A DNA stretch of 5,192 bases from Deltaproteobacteria bacterium (lineage in GTDB: Bacteria > Desulfobacterota > BSN033 > UBA1163): positions 1-5,192 of the forward strand of contig VGRU01000244.1 of assembly GCA_016875255.1 (NCBI GenBank), written 5' to 3'. The notes under the pieces are model-generated. The model searched no databases. It worked only from the letters and a program-made list of their open reading frames with translations, and was not told where the DNA came from. This document shows, piece by piece, positions 1 through 4,746 of the stretch; the first letter of the stretch is position 1, and every line of letters begins with the position of its first letter. Made by a program: the position numbers and the translations under genes.

Positions 1-50
1 CTTATACCTCAGGTATATCAAAACGTTTAACAGCTTTAACCGTTTGAATG

Positions 51-104
51 TGAACGATGTCCTGAATGTTAATTTAATGAACGATGTCTTGAACGTTATC
101 AATT
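51..104. repeat. 27-base imperfect tandem repeat, two copies
   Basis: Two head-to-tail copies at 51-77 and 78-104 both begin TGAACGATGTC. They agree at 20 of the first 22 positions (the differences are C/T and T/C) and then diverge in A/T-rich sequence. No reading frame here resembles a protein. The repeat lies beyond the probable end of the kamA-like transcript. Its function is unknown. The TGAACGAT word is loosely like the TGACGAT hairpin arm at 4692-4698, which may be chance. Confidence 0.6.
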
Positions 105-200
105 AGCATTTAACAATTAGCAATATAGTGAGAGATATAAAAAAACAAACTTCGTACAGTTTATTGATCATTGTTAATTTTACATTGCTAATTTTGCAAT
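101..200. repeat. A/T-rich TTAGCAAT-type repeat cluster
   Basis: AATTAGCA occurs at 101-108 and again at 115-122 (period 14). AATTAGCAAT at 115-124 is repeated in inverted form as ATTGCTAATT at 184-193, and TTTGCAAT follows at 193-200. The same word family (TTAGCAT, TTGCAAAG, GCTAAATGC) flanks the palindromic repeat at 2856-2972, so it looks like a dispersed element rather than a local accident. It separates the 3' end of the kamA-like gene from whatever lies to the left. Confidence 0.5.
139..165 (-). terminator. possible rho-independent terminator of the kamA-like gene
   Basis: Read on the minus strand, AATAAACT and AGTTTGTT can form an eight-pair stem (one U-G pair) around the loop GTACGA, followed directly by a run of T (bases 145 down to 139). 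It lies about 40 bases past the stop codon of the minus-strand gene, where a terminator is expected. The stem is A/T-rich and weak, so this is only a candidate. Confidence 0.4.
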
Positions 201-204
201 AATA

Positions 205-1389
205 TTATTCCTCTTCGCCATCCGGGTATTCGGTGATCTCACCAAGATAATTACGTAGAAAAAGATTATTCCCCTGCCTCCTCACATCGTCGGGGAGGAC
301 GGCGACCTTTCCTTTTCCTCCCGGCAAATCGATGACATAGGAAGGCGTTGCCATACCTGAGGTGTGCCCTCTTAATTGCTCCACGATATCTAACCCTTTC
401 TGAACGGAGGTGCGAAAATGGCCTGTTCCCTTTACCAGATCCATCTGATGGATGTAATAAGGACGAACCCTGATGGTCAGGAGTTTCTGCATCAATCGTT
501 TCATCACTTCCGGATCATCATTGACCCCTCTGAGCAGGACGGTCTGATTTCCGAGCGGGATGCCCGCATCCGCCAGCCGGGCGCAGGCGTTCGCCGATAG
601 AGGTGTGATTTCTATGGGGTGGTTGAACTGAGTGTTCAAATAGAGGGGATGATATTGTTTCAATATCCGGCAGAGCCGGAAGGTGATTCTCTCCGGCAAT
701 GTGACCGGGGCGCGGGTATGAATCCTCACGACCTCCAGATGAGGGATTTTGCGGACCCTGATCAGGATATCTTCGAGTTCATCGTCAGTGAGCAGAAGAG
801 GGTCTCCGCCTGAGAGGATGACCTCACGGATAGCAGGCTTCGTTTCGATATAACCGAGAGCGGCTTCCAGTGAGTTCTGGTGGTAACCTCTATTAATTAT
901 CAATTCGTCACTCCCGCCCCGTATCGAAGTACGGGGTAAACTCCGGCGGGAGTCCAGCGCTTTCAAAACCTTCTGGATTCCTGCTTTCGCAGGAATGACA
1001 TTTTTAGAGGAACTCTGATTTTTTAAACTCCCTTCTCCTCCCATTCTGTTTTTTCTTGTGCAGAACCGACACAGGGTCGGGCACACGGATGAGACCAGCA
1101 GGACGACGCGGTCAGGATAACGGTGGATGAGTCCTGGTACGCAGGTCAGGTTTTCTTCGTTGAGTGGATCGATGGAGAGATCATCCTGTTCCAGTTCACG
1201 CCGGTCAGGGACGGACTGGCGCCAGATCGGATCGTCTTTCTCCCGGATGAGGCTTAAATAGGTGCGGGTGATCCGGAGAGGATAGCGGGCCACAACAGGA
1301 CCAAGTAATTTAGAGTCGATTGGGATATAACGGGACAGTTCGTCCAGAGAAGTGATGCTTTCGGAGAGTGCTCTTTGCCAGCGTTCCAT
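205..1389 (-). CDS. kamA: KamA-family radical SAM protein (lysine 2,3-aminomutase type) with in-frame repeat insertion
   Basis: Probable cytoplasmic PLP-, iron-sulfur- and S-adenosylmethionine-dependent enzyme converting L-alpha-lysine to L-beta-lysine. The 394 residues show the radical SAM cluster C103-P-T-L-C107-R-F-C110, then R112, SGGDP at 193-197, QMD with D317, and DLPGGKGK with D354 and K361. Aligned with the Clostridium subterminale enzyme from memory, D317, D354 and K361 match its two lysine-binding aspartates (D293, D330) and PLP lysine (K337), with the same spacing of 37 and 7. This favours lysine over glutamate as substrate. EpmB-like modification of elongation factor P is possible, but no efp or epmA is in view. 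The distance from the cluster to the first aspartate is about 46 residues longer than in Clostridium; residues 131-161 are a translated 93-base repeat. The start at 1389 is chosen for its GAGGG ribosome site; an upstream ATG at 1473 lies inside the likely -10 box and adds 28 residues unlike the family. Confidence 0.85.
   Translation of the reverse strand: MERWQRALSESITSLDELSRYIPIDSKLLGPVVARYPLRITRTYLSLIREKDDPIWRQSVPDRRELEQDDLSIDPLNEENLTCVPGLIHRYPDRVVLLVSSVCPTLCRFCTRKNRMGGEGSLKNQSSSKNVIPAKAGIQKVLKALDSRRSLPRTSIRGGSDELIINRGYHQNSLEAALGYIETKPAIREVILSGGDPLLLTDDELEDILIRVRKIPHLEVVRIHTRAPVTLPERITFRLCRILKQYHPLYLNTQFNHPIEITPLSANACARLADAGIPLGNQTVLLRGVNDDPEVMKRLMQKLLTIRVRPYYIHQMDLVKGTGHFRTSVQKGLDIVEQLRGHTSGMATPSYVIDLPGGKGKVAVLPDDVRRQGNNLFLRNYLGEITEYPDGEEE
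907..999 (-). repeat. palindromic VIPAKAGIQ-type repeat inside the kamA-like gene
   Basis: The 93-base unit has inverted ends (GTCACTCCCG at 907-916, GTCATTCCTG read back from 999) and internal hairpins, such as CCCCGTA/TACGGGG at 917-935 and TTCCTGCTTTCGCAGGAA at 978-995. In the gene's frame it codes for 31 residues from V131 to D161, starting VIPAKAGIQ, with no stop. An imperfect inverted flank, CCTCTATTAAT at 887-897 and ATTTTTAGAGG at 1000-1010, may belong to a larger unit of 124 bases. A related copy lies at 2856-2972. VIPAKAGIQ is a peptide well known from translated intergenic repeats of many proteobacteria. Confidence 0.9.
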
Positions 1390-1396
1390 TCTTTTT

Positions 1397-1401
1397 CCCT
1401 C
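1397..1401 (-). promoter_or_regulatory. ribosome binding site that sets the kamA start
   Basis: On the minus strand GAGGG lies seven bases before the ATG at 1389. It decides between this start and the upstream in-frame ATG at 1473. Confidence 0.65.
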
Positions 1402-1468
1402 AAGGAATATTTTACCTCTTCCCAAGACAGAACGCAAAAAGGAGAGGCAATGGAGTGAAGAATATGGT

Positions 1469-1497
1469 ATCATATCGGCTAATATTAATAGTCTTAA
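1469..1497 (-). promoter_or_regulatory. sigma70-type promoter for the kamA-like gene
   Basis: On the minus strand TTAAGA (bases 1497-1492, four of six to consensus) is followed after 17 bases by TATGAT (1474-1469, five of six). Transcription would start near 1462, leaving a leader of about 70 bases before the ATG at 1389. No operator could be recognised. Confidence 0.5.
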
Positions 1498-1520
1498 AAT
1501 TAGAACTACCTCGATTTATA

Positions 1521-1595
1521 AAATCCCTCCTAACCTCCCTTTGCCAAAGGGAGGGATAATTCCCCTCTTTTGCAAAGAGGGGTGAGGGGAGATTT
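1521..1595. repeat. twin-hairpin palindromic repeat between divergent genes
   Basis: Two nine-pair hairpins stand side by side: CCTCCCTTT/AAAGGGAGG at 1534-1554 around GCC, and CCCCTCTTT/AAAGAGGGG at 1562-1582 around TGC. The outer sequences AAATCCCTCC (from 1521) and GGGGAGATTT (to 1595) are imperfectly complementary, so the whole element can fold as a cross. Translated, it gives LPLPKGG and LFAKEG peptides, the hallmark of a repeat family common in Deltaproteobacteria and neighbours. It ends about 50 bases before the methyltransferase start and may shape its leader RNA. Confidence 0.75.
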
Positions 1596-1646
1596 TCAAA
1601 ATAATGTCTGTTCAATCATGAAACCCTTATGATATATGGGGTGCAT

Positions 1647-2834
1647 ATGGATATCTGGGGAAGAAAGAGCAGAATCGTTATCACCTGTGCCAAAGGGATC
1701 GTCCCTTTTCTGAAGGAAGAACTCCGTTTGCTCGAATTCCCGATCCTCTCGGAAGGTATCGCCAGCGTCGAAACCGAAGGGACAATGGATGATGCCATGA
1801 GATTGAACCTTTTTATCCGGACAGGACATCGGATTCTTTTCTTCCTGGAACGATTTAAGGCAAGGCACCCGGATGAACTGTATCAAGTCATATCCGGAAT
1901 GAAATGGGAGGAGTTGATCCCTGAAGGCGGTTACCTCTGTGTGACTTCGACTGTGAACAACCCCACTATTAAAGATACACGGTTTGCCAATGTTAAATGT
2001 AAGGACGCCATTGTGGACCGGATCAAGAGAACCTGCGGCAGACGGCCGGATTCGGGTTCGGAAAGAGATCGAACGGTCATTCATCTCTTCTGGAAGGATG
2101 AGATGGGCTCTCTCTTTATCGATACCTCCGGTCAACCTCTTTCAAGGAGGGGGTATCGGAAGATTCCCCTGAGGGCGCCCATGCAGGAAACACTGGCCGC
2201 AGGGGTGATCCTGGCCACCGGCTGGAGAGGAAACAACAACTTTATCAATCCCATGTGCGGGAGCGGGACGCTTGCCATCGAGGCGGCGTTGATTGGCCTT
2301 GGGAGACCGCCCGGCCTATTGAGAAGTAATTATGGTTTTATGCACCTGAAGGGATTTGATGAATCATCCTGGAGGGAGATACGACGTAAGGCAAGGGCAA
2401 CGGCAAGGGATTGGATGGATGGGAAGATCATTGCCACGGATATCAGCGCGGAGGCTATCCAGGGAGCGAAGAAAAATGCGCAGACTGCAGGAGTGGAACG
2501 GTGGATCGACTTCGGGATCTGTCCCTATGGAGAGACCCCTGTCCCCAACGGAGAGGGCGTTGTGATGCTCAACCCAGAATACGGGGAGCGGATGGGAGAG
2601 AGGGATGCCCTGAGGGAGATTTATAAAGGGATCGGAGATTTTTTTAAGAAGCGGTGCCAGGGATACCATGGATACATCTTCACTGGCAATCTCGACCTGG
2701 CCAAACGGGTGGGATTGAGGACAAAGAAAAGGATTCCCTTTTACAACTCCAATATCGAATGCAGGCTATTGGAGTATGATCTCTATGAAGGAAGCCAGAA
2801 AAAGAACATTGAAAAATTAGCATTGCAAAGTTAG
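1647..2834 (+). CDS. THUMP-domain class I SAM-dependent RNA methyltransferase (RlmL N-terminal/YpsC type)
   Basis: Probable cytoplasmic 23S rRNA guanine-N2 methyltransferase, by likeness to the first half of E. coli RlmL and to B. subtilis YpsC. The 395 residues fit the family: a ferredoxin-like/THUMP region at about 1-160, RRGYRK at 168-172, then a Rossmann methyltransferase fold. Visible motifs are the SAM-binding N201-P-M-C-G-S-G-T with IEAALI, D265 in ATDIS, the catalytic-loop motif N309-P-E-Y-G-E-R-M, and a C-terminal NSNIECRLLEYDLY. Oddities: the usual NPPY reads NPEY, and motif I begins with N rather than D. The final residues (KLALQS) and the TAG stop are encoded by a dispersed A/T-rich repeat. 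The start at 1647 is preferred because GGGGTG precedes it and it matches the short N-terminus of relatives; ATG 1629, six codons earlier, cannot be excluded. The exact target base is not known. Confidence 0.85.
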   Translation: MDIWGRKSRIVITCAKGIVPFLKEELRLLEFPILSEGIASVETEGTMDDAMRLNLFIRTGHRILFFLERFKARHPDELYQVISGMKWEELIPEGGYLCVTSTVNNPTIKDTRFANVKCKDAIVDRIKRTCGRRPDSGSERDRTVIHLFWKDEMGSLFIDTSGQPLSRRGYRKIPLRAPMQETLAAGVILATGWRGNNNFINPMCGSGTLAIEAALIGLGRPPGLLRSNYGFMHLKGFDESSWREIRRKARATARDWMDGKIIATDISAEAIQGAKKNAQTAGVERWIDFGICPYGETPVPNGEGVVMLNPEYGERMGERDALREIYKGIGDFFKKRCQGYHGYIFTGNLDLAKRVGLRTKKRIPFYNSNIECRLLEYDLYEGSQKKNIEKLALQS

Positions 2835-3025
2835 CATTGTGGAATCTCTTCTTTTGTCATTCCGGGCTTGACTTAGCCTGCCTTAGCCTGCCCCGTGCTT
2901 GACACGGGGTGCTTGATACGGGGGAATCCAGTTTTTGGATTTCTGGATTCCTGCCTTCGCAGAAGGAATGACACCATATAAAATGAACGAATTCAATTTG
3001 AAATGCTAAATGCTAACTTTGCAAT
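2822..3025. repeat. composite element: A/T-rich inverted repeats bracketing a palindromic core
   Basis: ATTGCAAAGTTAGCAT at 2822-2837 recurs exactly as its reverse complement at 3010-3025 (16 of 16 bases). Between the arms lies the GTCATTCC-type repeat of 2856-2972. The left arm contains the last codons and TAG stop of the methyltransferase gene; the right arm ends 22 bases before the holA start. It thus fills nearly the whole intergenic region. The nested structure with matching arms looks like a small non-autonomous mobile element or two elements inserted into each other; no transposase gene is present. Confidence 0.65.
2856..2972. repeat. GTCATTCC-type palindromic repeat, expanded copy
   Basis: It is bounded by GTCATTCC (2856-2863) and its exact inverse GGAATGAC (2965-2972), 117 bases in all. 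It shares ends and the GGATTCCTGC-TTCGCAG hairpin with the copy at 907-999, in the same orientation. It contains a stem CCCCGTG/CACGGGG (2891-2909) and two internal duplications: CTTAGCCTGC twice (2872-2891) and a 14-base GTGCTTGAyACGGG twice (2895-2922, one difference). Confidence 0.85.
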
Positions 3026-3047
3026 TTGCAATGGTTTTTGAGAGGAA

Positions 3048-4082
3048 ATGAAACCTCGATCCGATATCTCCCCAATCTATTTCCTTTATGGTCCCGAGGA
3101 CTACCTGATCGAAGAGGAGATCAGGAGATTACTGAATCAGACCCTCTCCTCCAAAGAGAGGGGATTCAATCTCCATCTCTTTAATGGAGAAGAGCACAGC
3201 GGACAGGAGATCGTCGATACAGCCCAGACCCTTCCAATGTTTTCTCAATATCGGTTTGTCCTCATCAGGGGAGCAGACCAGTTCGATGAAGAGAATGTCG
3301 AGACCTTGCTTGCCTATATCCGGAATCCTTCTCCCTCCACCTGTTTTGTGATGTGTGGCCAGACTCTTGGGCCATGGAAAAAATACCAGAAAGAGATGGA
3401 GAAGATCGGGAAGGTCATTGAACATCCCCGGTTGAAAGGGAAAGGGCTTGTCTCCTGGATCAGAAGGAGGATGGAGGAGAAAGGAAAAATCATCTCCGAA
3501 GAGGGAGCTGGCTATCTCATCGAGGTTGTTGGAGATCACCTCCAGGATCTCGATAACGGGTTGGAGAAAGTCTTTTTAAGCGTCGGAAACAAGAAGAAGA
3601 TCGAGCTTTCTGATGTGGAGGGGATCACTTCGGAGGTAAAGGTCAGTACGGTTTTTGATTTAACCGACGCCATCGGCCAGCAGAATCTAAAAAAGGCGCT
3701 CACCATCCTGGAGAAGGCATTGGAATCGAAGGCCATTCCCTTTAAGAAAGAAGAGCCGGCCCCAAAGAGAAAGGACGATCCTGTTCCTCTTCTCGTGGGC
3801 ATGATGTCAAAGCACTACTGGAATATCTGGAGGGTAAAGGAGATGGCCTCCAGCCGAAAAAATCTTGAGGAGATGGCAAAAGCGCTCCGGATGCAAGCAT
3901 GGAATGTTAGGAAACTGATAGATCAGGGGAGGAGCTTCTCTGTGGCCTCTTTACGTGAAGGTGTCCTGAAGTGTCACCAGACGGATTTAGCCGTTAAAAA
4001 GGGGAGGGGGCCGAAAAATCTTCTGATGGAGAAGCTAGTCATCGACCTCTGCCAGCCCCAAAAGTTTTTAGGCCAGGGTTAA
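3048..4082 (+). CDS. holA: DNA polymerase III subunit delta
   Basis: Delta is the clamp-loader subunit that opens the beta sliding clamp during chromosome replication. The 344-residue length is usual for the family. Visible features are the N-terminal IYFLYGPEDYLIEEEI (10-25), where an ATP site has decayed in this AAA-like fold; LPMF (62-65) at the position of the clamp-binding Leu-Phe of E. coli delta; VFDLTDAIGQQNLKKAL (202-218) in the middle domain; and the C-terminal collar ending TDLAVKKGRGPKNLLMEKLVIDLC (312-335, broken here by no gap). An unusual feature is a Lys/Pro/Glu-rich stretch at 229-247 where relatives have a short turn. GAGAGG sits two bases before the ATG, a tight spacing, but no better start is seen. 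It faces rpsT convergently; in Geobacter and relatives holA also neighbours rpsT and murJ. Confidence 0.93.
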   Translation: MKPRSDISPIYFLYGPEDYLIEEEIRRLLNQTLSSKERGFNLHLFNGEEHSGQEIVDTAQTLPMFSQYRFVLIRGADQFDEENVETLLAYIRNPSPSTCFVMCGQTLGPWKKYQKEMEKIGKVIEHPRLKGKGLVSWIRRRMEEKGKIISEEGAGYLIEVVGDHLQDLDNGLEKVFLSVGNKKKIELSDVEGITSEVKVSTVFDLTDAIGQQNLKKALTILEKALESKAIPFKKEEPAPKRKDDPVPLLVGMMSKHYWNIWRVKEMASSRKNLEEMAKALRMQAWNVRKLIDQGRSFSVASLREGVLKCHQTDLAVKKGRGPKNLLMEKLVIDLCQPQKFLGQG

Positions 4083-4093
4083 GAAGCCTGTTT

Positions 4094-4146
4094 AGGTTAG
4101 GTCAGATGGCTATGGTTTAAGAGTTTAAAGACCAATGACCTTACCT
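4094..4146. terminator. possible bidirectional terminator between holA and rpsT
   Basis: AGGTTAGGTCA (4094-4104) and TGACCTTACCT (4136-4146) are inverted repeats matching at 10 of 11 positions, with a further inner GGTTTAA/TTTAAAGACC symmetry. A second hairpin, GGGCAT/ATGCCC, lies at 4158-4183. Both fall in the 114-base gap between two converging genes. No strong T run follows on either strand, so they may only slow polymerase or protect 3' ends. Confidence 0.4.
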
Positions 4147-4196
4147 TTAATCTAAGCGGGCATCTTAGCCTTAACCTATGCCCCATTGATGTCTGA

Positions 4197-4469
4197 TTAT
4201 ATAGCAGGTTTCAGACTATTGACAGCCTGGGTCAGCCGGGAGATCTTTCTTGCAGAGGTGTTTTTGTGAAAGATGCCCTTTGAACATCCTTTCTGAATGA
4301 TAGGGATCACATTTAATAGGGCTTTCCTGGCAGCCTCAACATCCTTTTCTTCAATCGCTTCCCGCACTTTCTTCACTGAACTCTTTACCGTCGATTCGAA
4401 ATGGAGGCTTCGGACCCTCCTCTTCTCATTCTGTTTTGCTCTTTTAATCGCTGATTGATGAGTAGCCAA
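4197..4469 (-). CDS. rpsT: small ribosomal subunit protein S20 (bS20)
   Basis: S20 is a primary 16S rRNA-binding protein of the 30S subunit. The 90 residues match the family's usual length and basic helical make-up: (M)ATHQSAIKRAKQNEKRR at the N-terminus and FHKNTSARKISRL near the C-terminus. The start is TTG (4469-4467): the family begins MA-x-HQSA-x-KR exactly here, and GAAAGGAGA lies at proper distance. E. coli rpsT also starts at UUG, where the weak start takes part in autoregulation; the same may hold here by analogy. An upstream in-frame ATG at 4556 would add 29 residues that merely translate a palindromic repeat (APAPLPDGERG) and would cross the likely transcription start, so it is rejected. 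A single-gene transcript is likely: holA converges with it and murJ diverges from it. Confidence 0.95.
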   Translation of the reverse strand: MATHQSAIKRAKQNEKRRVRSLHFESTVKSSVKKVREAIEEKDVEAARKALLNVIPIIQKGCSKGIFHKNTSARKISRLTQAVNSLKPAI

Positions 4470-4476
4470 AATTGAA

Positions 4477-4485
4477 TCTCCTTTC
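4477..4485 (-). promoter_or_regulatory. ribosome binding site of rpsT
   Basis: GAAAGGAGA on the minus strand, its GGAG eight bases before TTG, is a near-ideal Shine-Dalgarno sequence and supports the non-ATG start. It begins three bases after the end of the 49-base palindrome. Confidence 0.8.
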
Positions 4486-4488
4486 TTC

Positions 4489-4537
4489 CCATCGCCCCTG
4501 CCCCTCTCCCCGTCGGGGAGAGGGGCAGGGGCGATGG
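4489..4537. repeat. perfect 49-base palindrome in the rpsT leader
   Basis: A 23-pair stem without mismatch (arms 4489-4511 and 4515-4537) is closed by the three-base loop GTC. It is very G/C-rich, starting CCATCGCCCC and ending with CTCTCCCC before the loop. Translated it gives APAPLPDGERG, a signature of another widespread palindromic repeat family. In the rpsT transcript it would lie almost at the 5' end, directly before the ribosome binding site. Confidence 0.9.
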
Positions 4538-4546
4538 ACATTGATT

Positions 4547-4576
4547 TTTCTAACATTTTAGGATAGCGTGTGTCAA
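4547..4576 (-). promoter_or_regulatory. promoter of rpsT
   Basis: On the minus strand a perfect -35 box TTGACA (4576-4571) is followed after 18 bases by TAGAAA (4552-4547, four of six to consensus), preceded by TGT, an extended -10 element. Transcription would begin at about 4540, only a few bases before the palindrome. Two copies of TGCCTTAAA on the plus strand (4578-4586, 4587-4595) lie immediately upstream of the -35 box, where UP elements or regulators act. Confidence 0.5.
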
Positions 4577-4650
4577 GTGCCTTAAATGCCTTAAATGATA
4601 ATTTCGGGTGATACAGGTTAAGGCTACGAAGCCCGTTTCGTTTAAGGGTA

Positions 4651-4720
4651 GACGGTTACGTGGACTTCCTAAACCGAAAGACGTAACCGAATGACGATAC
4701 GGGCATCGTCACCGTAACCG
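4651..4720. other. structured intergenic stretch upstream of murJ
   Basis: CGGTTACGT (4653-4661) is complementary to ACGTAACCG (4681-4689) over nine bases, and its first eight bases also pair with CGTAACCG at 4713-4720. Between the last two lies a hairpin TGACGAT/ATCGTCA (4692-4711) with a six-base loop. In an RNA read toward murJ the two long pairings would compete. No known riboswitch class was recognised; it may be a repeat instead. Confidence 0.4.
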
Positions 4721-4746
4721 CCAGACATCACCTTTAATTTCTAACT

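Noticed and set aside
1390..1473. Longer kamA start at the ATG of 1473 (28 more residues)
   Set aside because: The ATG overlaps the likely -10 box, has no good ribosome site, and the extra residues do not look like the family; 1389 has GAGGG at good spacing.
1352..1585. Short plus-strand frames ending in LPLPKGG peptides
   Set aside because: They cross the start of the kamA-like gene and then translate the twin-hairpin repeat; they are repeat-derived, not genes.
1596..2135. Minus-strand open frame of 179 codons
   Set aside because: It lies opposite the methyltransferase gene, has no family features and is a shadow of the real frame.
2977..2982. TATAAA as a holA -10 box
   Set aside because: No acceptable -35 box stands 16-18 bases upstream (CCTTCG at 2954-2959), and it adjoins the repeat end.
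3129..3802. Two minus-strand open frames opposite holA
   Set aside because: They are antisense shadows of a well-recognised gene, without protein-like character.
4470..4556. Longer rpsT start at the ATG of 4556
   Set aside because: The extension is a translation of the palindrome and reaches upstream of the predicted transcription start; S20 proteins begin at the (M)ATHQSAIKR position.
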